64,000 nucleotides of DNA from Sacculina carcini (GCA_916048095.2 OU696596.1:3095195-3159194), one strand, 5' to 3'. Positions 19,860 to 31,939 are shown, counted from the stretch's first letter. The notes: generated from the sequence alone by a model not told the origin. Made by a program: numbers and translations.

Positions 19860-20045
19860 TTGCGGTGTTCAGCGACGTGTCAAGACAGTGTTGCAGGGGC
19901 GACTGTGGAGCAAGGTGCCGGCTGGAGACAGTGAGGGGGAAGCTGTGGCAGAGGTTGCTCGTCGGCCCGCCTTTTCTGGATGCGTCGCTGTCCCGTCAGA
20001 GGAAGCTGCTGGAGGGTTGATGAATTGGGGCTACCGAAGCCGGAG
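19860..20045 (+). repeat. GC-rich relative of the TRIM element interior
   Basis: GC-rich against AT-rich flanks. It shares GAGGTTGCTCGTCG-CCCGCC, AAGCTGCTGGAGG and GAAGCCGGAGGA with the interior of the miniature LTR element at 56202-56887, in the same order. Probably a remnant of the same or a parent element. Confidence 0.55.
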
Positions 20046-21229
20046 GACCTGACTTAATCTGGTTTTTATATATAGAACTTCTGAAGTAGAACTTAATCTG
20101 TATTTTTATTCGATTTTGTCTCATTAATCCTTTCGTGCGATATCACTTGAAATTAATCATATTTTGTAGTTATTTACTATACTAACACATAGTGTACACA
20201 CGAAGACAGCACAATACACACAGAAATAACATACACATGGTCGCGATGTGGTCGCGAAGCAGCGTTGGCGTTTATGCGCGTGCGTTCGTCCTTGAAACGG
20301 GCGCTTATGAGTGATAGCAGAGTGAGCGGTGTAAAGAGCGTTGTGTGCTGCAACGGGTGTCATGCGTCATGCGGTACGTTGCCATGGTGACGATGGTGCC
20401 GTACGCACGAGCGTATTGCGTATGTATGTGTGTCTGTAGTTTGGCGAGCGACTGGATGAGGCAGTATGTGTTGGGGGAGCGAGGCGTCGCATGTGGTGCT
20501 GTTTTGCGAGAATTGTTGTGTCGCGAGTAGTGTTGTATTGTGAATAGTGTGCGTGCGAGTAGTGTGCCTTGCGTGTAGTGCTTTGTTGTGTTGTTATTCG
20601 TGTCATATAATTTCTCGCGTATCGTCCCGAATATATACATCTATTACAATTTCATTGAGTTTTCATGCCAATATATTATAATATATGCCAATATATATAA
20701 TATATTATGATATATTGACACAATTATTGTTCAAAGAGCCGTTGCAACCGCCCCCGAGGGGCTGCCCACCATGCTCACACATCGTACTACACCACGCTCC
20801 CAACATCTCACGACATCCTCCGGTTCGTGGACATTTCCTAAAATGGAATGACACTATCCTGCATACCCAAAAACGTATAAATATCAAGTAGCACAGATAT
20901 TAAGGTGAATATCAATTGCTAAATCCTAACAGCAGACATTTGGACATTTCTTGATCTTCAGACCTAATATTCCATCTCTTTTCCCATTTTATCCTCATAT
21001 ATATCGTTTTAGTGACTCTTATCTGCAAAAAAGTCACCAAACTTCGTCGTAAAGTCACATAATAACTAGAAAAATAACAAAAGGTAACCTGACGAAAAAA
21101 ATAACCTAAAAGCAAAAAAAGTAACCCTTAGGTGAAAAAGTAACATTATTAACTTTTGACAGCCCTAGTAATTGCTAATTCTAAATCACAAATAAATTAA
21201 TAAAAATAAATCATAAAGAACTCGACAAA

Positions 21230-21233
<4 letters not shown>

Positions 21234-21281
<48 letters not shown>
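21234..21281. repeat. TA microsatellite
   Basis: (TA)n tract equivalent to 16832-16888. Confidence 0.95.
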
Positions 21282-21286
<5 letters not shown>

Positions 21287-21518
21287 AATGAAGATATATA
21301 GAGAATATGAGAAGTGAAGTGAAATCTAGAAATGCTTACGGTCCAGAAAATCTTTTAGAGAACAAAAACATTGAAGTATGCATTAATATGCAACTTCACA
21401 ATTTTGCCTGAGGGAAGCATTAATGCGTTTAACATTAATGCGTTTAACATTAATGCGTTCACTATATTGTTTTGCCCTAATGCTCATTGATGCTATACAA
21501 ATTCAATTACTGACATAT

Positions 21519-21881
21519 ACATGGGCTTAAATCCTGGGGGGTTTGGGGGATATATATACCCCCCGACAAATTGGCTGGGGGGTATGAATATGCAATTATA
21601 CCCCCCGAGATTTATGCTGATTCAGTTCATTGGGTATATTATCATCAAAATCAGCATAGAAGGCAAATGACAATAGGCAAAAAATGTAAGAAATTATAAA
21701 TATGTGAAGAATTATATTACGCAATACACTTTTCATTGGGGTATTTGTGTTGTAATTGAATAGGATGAAAATAGTTGAGTGTCTCATGTAATTGACCAAC
21801 TGAGTCATCTTTTGAACACTAATGCATGATGGCTGTCATCCCCCCCCCCCCCCCGAGCCTCGACACAAATCTACGCCGATG
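21519..21881. mobile_element. Repeat W, precisely bounded 363-bp MITE-like insertion
   Basis: GACATAT occurs on both sides (21512-21518 and 21882-21888) but only once at the empty site in copy A (near 17355-17365), so this is a clean insertion with a 7-bp target duplication. The ends are imperfectly inverted (CATGGGCTTAAATC.. versus CATCGGCGTAGATTTG read inward from the right), each followed by a G run on its own strand. The interior has repeated GGGGGG/CCCCCC tracts around ATATATATACCCCCC. No coding capacity. The superfamily is not assigned. Confidence 0.75.
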
Positions 21882-22645
21882 GACATATCTATTTTCCTAT
21901 GTCAAATCACAATTATCATTCTTATATATTAATTATAATGACAACTGCAATGCATATTTGCTGTTATCAGTATTAGTGAATAGAAATTATATAAAAACCG
22001 CAGGTCACCTAATGATATTTCGACGAGTAAATAAATGCTGTGGTATAAGCTGTGATGTATGTTATAACAGTGGCTCAGTATAATGCTTCCGTTTGTGGAG
22101 AAGCCTTTGTTAAAATATATGAACAATAAATTACTATTCAAAATATGTTACTAGTTGTCAGTTGAGAGCAGCGCATTTCTAGGCGAGTCTTGTCAATTTT
22201 TCCTGCTCACAACCAATTATCTCTCTTTAAGCTAAACGCAATCAAGCATACAAACCCGCCCAGACATACACCTGAGAGGCCTACCGGTGATGCGTCAATG
22301 CAGAATAGCCAATACTATATTTTTTACAGATTACAACCCTGCCTCAGTCATGTGAACTAGAAATCAAGCCTAGCTATGTCACTTCTGATCACATTTTGTC
22401 TGTATAACCATGCACGTTTAAAGCCTGCGATATTAATATATATAATGATTTTTTTAGTAAGCTTGGCTTAGCATATCTTGTTCAGTTGGATCTTAAAATT
22501 TTAAGAATGAACATGTTGTGAGTTCATCACAAATACAATAGAAATATGAAAGTTGGCCAAGACAGTGCACTAGGACTAATCTTGCGCTTGTTTGTAATAA
22601 TAAAATTGTGCATTATAAGTTTATCCAACAATTATTGCTTGAATG

Positions 22646-23815
22646 TGTCTTGCAAATATTCTGATATACAGTAGCAAACCATAGTCATGAAAACTGAATG
22701 ATATCTCTCTTTAAGCTAAGCGTAATGATAATTATCAGCACCCGCACATAATACTATGGCTATTACTACTATCCCGTTCAGTACAATTTCGCGACCCAGT
22801 GATATTCAGCCGAGTAAAATAGTGTTGTGACATATTCCTTAATGCAAGTTATAACAGTGGTAATTCTGCATAATTACTCTGAGGCGGAATTGTGAAAATT
22901 CGTGAGCAAAAAATAATTACACAACATCACTAATAAATATTGCTATTGATGTCATTATGCACAGGATCAACATCAATATACTAGTACTTGTATAAGTACT
23001 GGTATATTGATGTACTTACGTTTTATATTGTATAGCACTAGCACTAGTATATTGTATTGTACTAATATATTTATGTACTAGTATATTGATGTACTAGTAT
23101 ATTTATATGATATAAGTACTTGATATAGAGTAACAAAAACCACTAATTCGCCAACTAACTAGCCTAATAAATAATAAATATCAATTATTAATCAGTAAAT
23201 AACTTGCCTAATAACTAGAAAATAATAAATATCTATCACTTTCCATCTTAATAGAATTATCTGCTTATACCTGCTTTCACGCACCTACAGTAAGAGTAAT
23301 TTTCCGGTTTTTCACAACTTCTCTATTCTTCTATATCCATACTAGATCTTGTTGAAGTGAAAACATGATGCAATGATATTCAGTGTCCACAACCAGCCAA
23401 ATGAAACAATTAATCATGCATCAAATTCTTAGTATTTAGTATACAAAAATAATTCATACATCAGAGTAAGCATAGCTTAACCATACCTGGTGGAGATGGA
23501 GCTGAAAATTCGGTAACGAAGAATGAACACGTTGTTAGTACATACCTAATACAATATGATAATGAAAGTTGGCCAATACAGTGGTTCACTAGGACAACAA
23601 GGTAGTGAAATAATCATCAGTGGTTGGTATTTGTACGATATAGTGACAATATGATGGCGCTATTTTATTTTACTTTTTATTTTATTTTACTTTTTTCTCC
23701 ATTTCTCACAAGCTAAATATCACACATCTAAATAAATTATACAATCATAGGGGAAATATTGTTTCTTACAACACCGTATAAATTTTAATTTTCCAGAGCA
23801 CCCGCACATAATACT
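22646..23815 (+). repeat. Block delta, copy 1
   Basis: Block with ATAATTATCAGCACCCGCAC, GGATCAACATCAAT, an ACTAGTATATTGATGT minisatellite (about 22975-23110), AACTTGCCTAATAACTAG and TTGTTGAAGTG-AAACATGAT. Recurs at 25990, 29815, 46959, 52055, 57565 and 58703. No gene seen. Confidence 0.85.
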
Positions 23816-23849
23816 ATGGCTATTACTACTATCTCGTTGATTACTATTA

Positions 23850-24950
23850 CCTACTATCTCTATGATTTTTTAGTATGTTTGGCTTAGCATACCTTGTTCA
23901 GTTGGAGCTTAAAATTTTAAGAATGAACATGTTGTTAGTTCATCACAAATACAATATGATATATGAAAGTTGGCCAAGACAGTGGTGCACTAGGACAAAT
24001 CTTACGCTTGTTTGTTATAAGAAAATTGTGCATTATTAGTTTATCCAACAGTTATTGCTTGAATGAGATAAAATATTTAATAACTGCAATGATGTACGTA
24101 TGTGGGCAGGAAAATTAAGACACTGCTCAGCGAGTCAAAATGCACAAGTATTCCGGCTACAAGTTTTAAATGTCCGTCACTGCTTATCAGTGATATCTAC
24201 TTGTTTTACTAATAAACCACGCATTTAAACCAACATCTACACTACCGACTGTTACCACCACTACAAGTTATAATTGACGGTCACTGATAGTGATATTGAG
24301 TAGATGAGTAGACAAGTAGATGAGTGTTGTGCAAAAATTTGTGATACAAGTTATATTAGTGATCCAGTATAATTCTCCAAGAGCCGGATCTGTGAAATTA
24401 TATTAACAAAATTGTATATTCAAAGCCAGTAATATGTCTCGCTACTGATTAAATCTTGCAAAATAACAACGTCAATGTATCGTGTGAAATAAGTAAGTAG
24501 GATAATTTACCTCACACACACACGCACACAAATACCTATCACATTACATTACGTAGATATTTGATTCACTAATGAAGCACGCATTTAAACCAGCATCTAC
24601 ATTACCGATTGTTTCCAGAATGTATGAATTGCGCTATATTTCACTGATACGTAAGATTATTATTAAATCAGAAGTATTAATTTATACACTAAGAGAAAAT
24701 AATTCATTGTACCAGGCAGGAACAACCGGAGTAAGAAATTGGCATATCATATATACAGTTCAAACAATACGTGTGTATATGTATGCATAACTGCTATGTA
24801 GGGAAAAGCTAGGTATTTTTACCCCAAACTTGAAATTATGTGAGAAACAAAATATAATTTGAACAAATGTGAAATTTACTAATGAAAAAATAATTTAACA
24901 ATATAATAAATTAGCAATATAATAACAAATATCACATATATTATACCAAT
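23850..24950 (+). repeat. Block alpha copy 2 with block beta
   Basis: Nearly the same as 17870-18650, continuing into block beta (CCAGGCAGGAACAACCGGAG, GGGAAAAGCTAGGTATTT) at about 24710-24870. Confidence 0.85.
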
Positions 24951-24954
24951 TGAA

Positions 24955-25045
24955 CGGATATATTATACCAATTGAACGGATATATTATACCACTTGAACG
25001 GATATATTATACCAATAATATACCAATTGAACGGATATATACCAA
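24955..25045 (+). repeat. 22-bp minisatellite
   Basis: Imperfect tandem units containing ACCAATTGAACGGATATA, directly before a solo-LTR-like segment. Confidence 0.85.
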
Positions 25046-25054
25046 TATTCTTCT

Positions 25055-25146
25055 TGTGTGATCGTGTATGGTTGAATTGTGTATTGAATGCGAGCCGGTC
25101 ACTCGCTCGCCGCTGATTGGTTGTGGCGGTGGCGTGAGGCCTATGC

Positions 25147-25179
<33 letters not shown>

Positions 25180-25339
25180 TGTGCGTGTGTGTGTGTGTGT
25201 GTTCCCGTGTGTCACGGTGTGAGTCTAGGAGTCTTGTTCGAAGGGTGGTAATGTTGCGACCTCTGGCAGGCGCGCGTGGGGCAGTGATGCCCACGCGCGC
25301 CTACCTGTAATACAGTTTTAGTTTTTGAGTTTTGTTACA
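25055..25339 (+). mobile_element. Solo-LTR-like segment, copy 1
   Basis: Begins TGTGTGATCG and ends TTTTGTTACA (TG..CA). It is related along its length to the LTRs of the TRIM element at 55795-57295 and ends at the homologous base. It contains a TG tract and a hairpin with 12-bp perfect arms, GGCGCGCGTGGG (25269-25280) and CCCACGCGCGCC (25290-25301). No clear target duplication. Present at the same place in every copy of the surrounding mosaic. Confidence 0.6.
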
Positions 25340-25529
25340 TAAAGGTTTACTTATATATGTTTGCTACAATTCCTCAAATAATGTTTGTTAAACATTTCCT
25401 CAATTTGTACAATTCCCCAAAAAATAATGTATGTTTGTTACAATTCCTCAATTCCTCAATTTTTCCTGCTGACAACCAATTTCCTCTCTGTACAAACGCC
25501 ATGTGGTCTCATATACGCCTTGATTATTA

Positions 25530-25690
25530 TTATTATTTATAATTACAGGCAAGTTCAGTAGAAAGAGATGAGCGCAAGCACTATTATCACCATGCGGTGG
25601 CCTCATGTACCGTAAACTGACCAAAAGATACAGATGGTTTGAGAAAAACGAGTTTAGTTAATGAGTGAACCCATGCACAACCCAAGCGAA
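25530..25690 (-). repeat. Family R, copy 3 (longer version)
   Basis: TATTATTATTATTTATAATTACAGG edge (ATT-rich) followed by GCGCAAGCACTATTATCACC and GCGGTGGCCTCATGTACCG, then ACGAGTTTAGTTAATG. Confidence 0.8.
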
Positions 25691-25989
25691 ACGCTTACGT
25701 CAGAGCAGATGCATTGTCGACAAATTGGCAAATTCGGCGACTAAATTGGCTTGCCCACTGTTTTCACTCGCTTGGCTACACACCCCACAAGATTTAAAGT
25801 AACATCTGTTCGACGGCTAACTTCTTGTTAGCCAACGAACATTTAGTAACACTTGCACCAACTCCAACACTTGCTCGCACTTTACTGCTCGTGTTCTGTA
25901 TATTTTCTCTATATCGTCTGTATCGTTCAATTTAGACAATTTGAATAATTACGATTATAATTATTACTGGGAACAAAATGAGATTCTTT

Positions 25990-27300
25990 ATCCAAATTGT
26001 GTGTTGCAATTTTTCGGATAATCAGTAGCAAAGCATAGTAATGAAAACTGAATGATATCTCTCTTTAAGCTAAACGTAACGATAATTATCAGCACCCGCA
26101 CATAATACTATGGCTATTACTACTATCTCGTTCAGTACAATTTCGCGACCCAGTGATATTTAGCCGAGTAAAATAATGTTGTGACATATTCTTTAATGCA
26201 AGTTATAACAGTGGTAATTCTGCATAATTACTCCGAGGCGGAATTGTGAAAATTCGTGAGCAAAAAATAATTACACCGCATCACTAATAAATATTGCTAT
26301 TGATGTCATTATGCACAGGATCAACATCAATGTACTAGTACTTGTATAAGTACTGGTATATTGATGTACTTATGTTGTATATTGTATAGCACTAGTATAT
26401 TTATGTACTAGTATATTGATGTACTAGTATATTTATATACTAGTATATTGATGTACTAGTATATTTATATACTAGTATATTGATGTACTAGTATATTTAT
26501 ATACTAGTATATTGATGTACTAGTATATTCATATACTAGTATATTGATGTACTAGTATATTTATATGATATAAGTCCTTGATCTAGAGTAGCAAAAACCA
26601 CTAATTCGCCAACTAACTAGCCTAATAAATAATTAATATCAATTATTAATCAGTAAATAACTTGCCTAATAACTAGAAAATAATAAATATCTATCATTTT
26701 CCATCTTGCTAAAATTATCTGCTTATAACTGCTTTCACGCACCTACAGTAAGAGTAACTTTCCGGATTTTAACAACTTCTCTATTCTTCTATGTCCATAC
26801 TAGATCTTGTTGAAGTGGAAACATGATGTAATGATATTCAGTGTCCACAACCAGCCAAATAAAACAATTAATCATGCATCAAATCGTTAGTATTTAGTAT
26901 ACAAAAATAATGCATATATAACAGTAAGATAGCTTAACCATACCTTGTTGACCTGAAAATTCGGTAACGAAGAATGAACACGTTGTTAGTTCATACCTAA
27001 TACAATATGATAATGAAAGTTGGCCAATACAGTGGTGCAATAGGACAACAAGGTAGTGAAATAATCATCAGTGGTTGGTATTTGTACTATATAGTGACAA
27101 TATGATGGCGCTATTTTATTTTACTTTCTATTTATTTTACTTTTTTCTCTATTTCTCAACAACTAAATATCACATATCTAAATATATTATACCATCCTAC
27201 TGGAAATTTTGTTTTCTACAACACCGTATAAATTTTATTTTCCAGACTGCATTCCAAAAAAGTTACGGCGGTATGAAGTCAAAATAACAAAGTCAAAAAC
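25990..27300 (+). repeat. Block delta, copy 2, with 32-bp ACTAGT minisatellite
   Basis: As 22646-23815, but the ACTAGT array is expanded: about five 32-bp units (TTTATATACTAGTATATTGA...) between 26395 and 26560. Confidence 0.85.
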
Positions 27301-27400
27301 ACAAAATTTGTACTGAAAAGCGGATATATGCCAATATTATACCAATTGAACGGATATATTATACCAATATTATACCAATTGAACGAATATATACCAATAT
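27300..27400 (+). repeat. 22-bp minisatellite
   Basis: Short array of the ACCAATTGAACGGATATA unit, again directly before a solo-LTR-like segment. Confidence 0.8.
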
Positions 27401-27406
27401 TATTCT

Positions 27407-27495
27407 TGTGTGATCGTGTATGGTTGAATTGTGTATTGAATGCGAGCCGGTCACTCGCTCGCCGCTGATTGGTTGTGGCGGTGGCGTGAGGCCTA

Positions 27496-27531
<36 letters not shown>

Positions 27532-27667
27532 CCCGTGTGTCACGGTGTGAGTCTAGGAGTCTTGTTCGAAGGGTGGTAATGTTGCGACCTCTGGCAGGCG
27601 CGCGTGGGGCAGTGATGCCAACGCGCGCCTACCTGTCATACAGTTTTAGTTTTTGAGTTTTGTTACA
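27407..27667 (+). mobile_element. Solo-LTR-like segment, copy 2
   Basis: TGTGTGATCG..GTTACA with a shorter TG tract and a one-base change inside the hairpin (CAACGCGCGCC arm). Confidence 0.6.
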
Positions 27668-27837
27668 TAAAGGTTTAGTTATATATGTTTGTTACAATTC
27701 CTCAAATAATGTTTGCTACAATTCCTCAAATAATGTTTGCTAAATAATTCCTCAATTTGTACAATTCCTCAAATAATAATGTATGTTTGTTACAATTCCT
27801 CAATTCCTCAATTTTTCCTGCTGACAGCCAATTTCCT

Positions 27838-28790
27838 TGTTTTACTAATAAACCACGCATTTAAACCAACATCTACACTACCGACTGTTACCACCACTAC
27901 AAGTTATAATTCACAGTCACTGATAGTGATATTGAGTAGATGAGTAGACAAGTAGATGAGTGTTGTGCAAAAATTTGTGATACAAGTTATAATAGTGATC
28001 CAGTATAATTTTCCAAGAGCCGGATCTGTGAAATTACATTAACAAAATTGTATATTCAAAGCCAGTAATATGTCTCGCTACTGATTAAATCTTGCAAAAT
28101 AACAGCGTCAATGTATCGTGTGAAATATGTAAGTAGGATAATTTACCTCACACACACACACACACAAATACCTATCGCATTACATTACGTAGATATTTGT
28201 TTTACTAATATAACACGCATTTAAACCAACATCTACATTACCGACTGTTACCAGAATGTATGAATTGCGCTATATTTCACTGATACGTAAGATTATTATT
28301 AAATCAGAAGTATTAATTAATACAGTATTAATTAATGTAGTATATTTATTTAAGAGAAAATAATTTATTGTACCAGGCAGGAACAACCGGAGCAAGAAAT
28401 TGGCATATCATATATACAGTTCAGACAATACGTGTGTATATGTATGCATATCTGCTATGTAGGGAAAAGCTAGGTATTTCTACCCCAACCTTGAAATTAT
28501 GTGAGAAACAAGATATAATTTGAACAAATGTGAAATTTACTAATGAAAAAATAATTTAACAATATAATAATTTGAGCAAATGTGAAATTTACTAATGAAA
28601 AAATAATTTAACAATATAATAATTGAACAATATAATAACAAATATCACACATCTAAATAAATTATACCATCCTACTGGAAATTTTATTTTCTACAACACC
28701 GTATAAATTTTAATTTTCTAGACTGTATTCAAAAAAGTTACGGCGGTATGAAGTCAAAATGACAAAGTCAAAAACACAAAAATTGCACTG
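27838..28790 (+). repeat. Block alpha copy 3 and block beta
   Basis: Joined directly to a truncated post-LTR block at 27680-27835. Includes a local duplication of ATGTGAAATTTACTAATGAA near 28530-28620. Confidence 0.8.
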
Positions 28791-28796
28791 AAAAAC

Positions 28797-28915
28797 GGAT
28801 ATATACCAATATTATACCAATTGAACAGATATATTATACCAATTGAACGGATATATTATACCAATTGAACGGATATATTATACCAATAGTATACCAATTG
28901 AACGGATATATACCA
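28797..28915 (+). repeat. 22-bp minisatellite
   Basis: Four to five imperfect units containing ACCAATTGAACGGATATA. Confidence 0.85.
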
Positions 28916-28925
28916 ATATTCTTCT

Positions 28926-29172
28926 TGTGTGATCGTGTATGGTTGAATTGTGTATTGAATGCGAGCCGGTCACTCGCTCGCCGCTGATTGGTTGTGGCGG
29001 TGGCGTGAGGCCTATGCGTGTGTGTGTGTGTGTGCTCCCGTGTGTCACGGTGTGAGTCTAGGAGTCTTGTTCGAAGGGTGGTAATGTTGCGACCTCTGGC
29101 AGGCGCGCGTGGGGCAGTGATGCCCACGCGCGCCTACCTGTAATACAGTTTTAGTTTTTGAGTTTTGTTACA
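28926..29172 (+). mobile_element. Solo-LTR-like segment, copy 3
   Basis: Shortest TG tract of the set. Hairpin arms GGCGCGCGTGGG and CCCACGCGCGCC are intact. Confidence 0.6.
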
Positions 29173-29354
29173 TAAAGGTTTACTTATATATGTTTGCTAC
29201 AATTCCTCAAATAATGTTTGTTAAACATTTCCTCAATTTGTACAATTCCCCAAAAAATAATGTATGTTTGTTACAATTCCTCAATTCCTCAATTTCTCCT
29301 GCTGACAACCAATTTCCTCTCTGTTCAAACGCCATGTGGTCTCATATACGCTTT

Positions 29355-29520
29355 GATTATTATTATTATTGATAATTACAGACAAGTTCAGTAGAAAGAG
29401 ATGAGCGCAAGCACTATTATCACCATGCGGTGGCCTCATGTATCGTAAACTGACCAAAAGATACAGATAGTTTGAGAAAAACGAGTTTAGTTAATGTGTG
29501 AACCCATGCACAACCCAAGC
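29355..29520 (-). repeat. Family R, copy 4
   Basis: Same layout as 25530-25690. Confidence 0.8.
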
Positions 29521-29814
29521 GAAACGCTTAAATCAGAGCAGATGCATTGTCGACAAATTGGCAAATTCGGCGACTAAATTGGCTTGCCCACTGTTTTCAC
29601 TCGCTTGGCTACACACCCCACAAGATTTAAAGTAACATTTGTTCGACGGCTAACTTCTTGTTAGCCAACGAGCATTTAGTAACACTTGCACCAACTCCAA
29701 CACTTGCTCGCACTTTACTGCTCGTGTTCTGTATATTTTCTCTATATCGTCTGTATCGTTCAATTTAGACAATTGGAATAATTACGATTAGAATTATTAC
29801 TGGGAACAAAATAA

Positions 29815-30838
29815 GATTCTTTATCCAAATTGTGTCTTGCAATTATTCTGATATACAGTAGCAAACCATAGTCATGAAAACTGAATGATATCTCTCTTTA
29901 AGCTAAGCGTAATGATAATTATCAGCACCCGCACATAATACTATGGCTATTACTACTATCCCGTTCAGTACAATTTCGCGACCCAGTGATATTCAGCCGA
30001 GTAAAATAGTGTTGTGACATATTCTTTAATGCAGGTTATAACAGTGGTCATTCTGTATAATTTCGCCGAAGCTGAACCGCTGTGAAAACTAGTGAGCAAA
30101 AAATAATTACACAACATCACTAATAAATATTGCTATTGATGTCATTATGCACAGGATCAACATCAATATACTAGTACTTGTATAAGTACTGGTATATTGA
30201 TGTACTTACGTTTTATATTGTATAGCACTAGCACTAGTATATTGTTTTGTACTAATATATTGATGTACTAGTATATTTATATACTTGTATATTTATATAC
30301 TAGTATATTGATGTACTAGTATATTTATATGATATAAGTACTTGATATAGAGTAACAAAAACCACTAATTCGCCAACTAACTTGCCTCATAAATAATAAA
30401 TATCAATTATTAATCAGTAAATAACTTGCCTAATAACTAGAAAATAATAAATATCTATCATTTTCCATCTTGCTAAAATTATCTTCTTATACCTGCTTCA
30501 CGCACCTACAGTAAGAGTAACTTTCCGGTTTTTCACAACTTCTCTATTCTTCTATATCCATACTAGATCTTGTTGAAGTGGAAACATGATGCAATGATAT
30601 TCAGTGTCCACAACCAGCCAAATGAAACAATTAATCATGCATCAAATTGTTAGTATTTAGTATACAAAAATAATGCATATATAAGAGTAAGCATAGCTTA
30701 ACCATACCTTGTTGACCTGAAAATTCGGTAACGAAGAATGAACACGTTGTTAGTTCATACCTAATACAATATGAAATATGAAAGTTGGCCAAGACAGTGG
30801 TGCACTAGGACAAATCTTACGCTTGTTTGTTATAAGAA
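29815..30838 (+). repeat. Block delta, copy 3, truncated
   Basis: Ends abruptly at 30838 (TTATAAGAAAA|GCTTGACAC), where unrelated sequence starts with an 18-bp palindrome. Confidence 0.8.
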
Positions 30839-30843
30839 AAGCT

Positions 30844-30861
30844 TGACACAAGCTTGTGTCA
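30844..30861. repeat. Perfect 18-bp palindrome
   Basis: TGACACAAGCTTGTGTCA is its own reverse complement and lies a few bases from the block delta breakpoint. Confidence 0.9.
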
Positions 30862-31690
30862 TAGCCGGATTATGTATATATTGAACTAATCTATACTTAT
30901 TCGTGATCAATAGATACTTCAATCTATAGTCTTCCCTGATCGTTTTGTCCTTCAATTCAAAGCTGATGTGTTAGTATTTGTAGGCTACAGTGACAACACC
31001 ATGTTATTATTTGTTATTGCTGCTGTTGTTGTGGATCTGTAAGATGATTAGCATGGTCTCAAAGCAGCAGCTCTGAAAGCTGTTCAGATAGCACACAATT
31101 ACACGTCACACACATTGTGACATGTGGCATGTGGTCCTCAATTCTCAGTATTATATAGTGAGAAATATTTGCATGAGACGTCGAGAATTAATTTAAATAG
31201 AGTGGATCATACGATTGCTGATAAAATACAGTGACAATATGATGGCGCTATTTTGTTGTTGCTGTTACTATGAATTAGTTAGACCAGATTCTCACCTTGG
31301 CGTGGTCCCGGTGCTGTCCACAAAACAATCAATCAAACATCAATCACAAACACACACGCACACATACACACTAAACTAGGACAACAAGGCAGTGAAATAT
31401 TCTAATCACATTGTTGTGCTGCAGAAACGTAGTACTAAGCTCTCTTTTTGCTTTCGTGGTGTCGTTGCTTTAGACAAGCTCTATTTTCTCTGCTTTTTCG
31501 TCTTGTGTTTGTGTGTAGTGTGGTTTGTTTTTAATTTCACTATTTGTGTTCTCTTTTATGTGGGCTAATAAGCTTTCAAGCTTCCAACAGCCCGACATTG
31601 TGTGTGTGTGTGTTATTTCTGTGGTAAATGAGTGATGGTGGTCGCGAAGCAGCGTTGGCGTTTATGCGCGTGAGTTCGTCCTTGAAACGG
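30862..31690 (+). other. Unassigned interval merging into dispersed repeat
   Basis: 30862-31230 shows no recognisable element. 31240-31400 (ATGGCGCTATTTTGTTGTTG, then CAATCAATCAAACATCAATC) recurs near 49365 and 61225. 31405-31690 repeats 15870-16130. Confidence 0.5.
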
Positions 31691-31691
31691 G

Positions 31692-31939
31692 TGTGGCGGT
31701 TGGCTCACCACGGAGCGTTACACGCAAACAGGACGAGTTCTATGGACCGACTGTATTTAATACAAGAGGACGAAACGAACAGGTCACATATACAGACAAA
31801 CATACAATTGGTCAAACACGAACACAATGATGGTCAAACGCAACACGACACACAAACATACACATGGCTGCACAGGTCACTGCGCTTCTGGTAGGTACCG
31901 CCAGGTGGCGTGAGACGCAATTACACGTGGAGCACCACA
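31692..31939 (+). mobile_element. 248-bp LTR-like insertion with empty site
   Basis: The equivalent sequences at about 16120 and 20290 read AAACGGGCGC. Here GGG is duplicated (31689-31691 and 31940-31942) around a 248-bp segment starting TGTGGCGG and ending CACCACA (TG..CA). A TATA-like TATTTAATA lies inside. The shape is that of a solo LTR, but the duplication is only 3 bp and no second copy is in the window, so the class is open. Confidence 0.55.

Larger units (their letters stand above)
20251..22640 (+). repeat. Segmental duplication 1, copy B
   Basis: Copy of 16085-18012 carrying insertions that copy A lacks: 20500-20580, 21000-21180 (AAAAAAGTCACC and AAAAAAATAACC motifs), 21519-21881 and about 22257-22364. 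In place of part of copy A it also has a TTAATGCGTTTAACA short tandem at 21420-21465. It ends in partial block alpha. Confidence 0.9.

Noticed and set aside
22975..23110. CRISPR-like array of regularly spaced repeats
   Set aside because: The ACTAGT units are contiguous minisatellite without unique spacers, in animal DNA.
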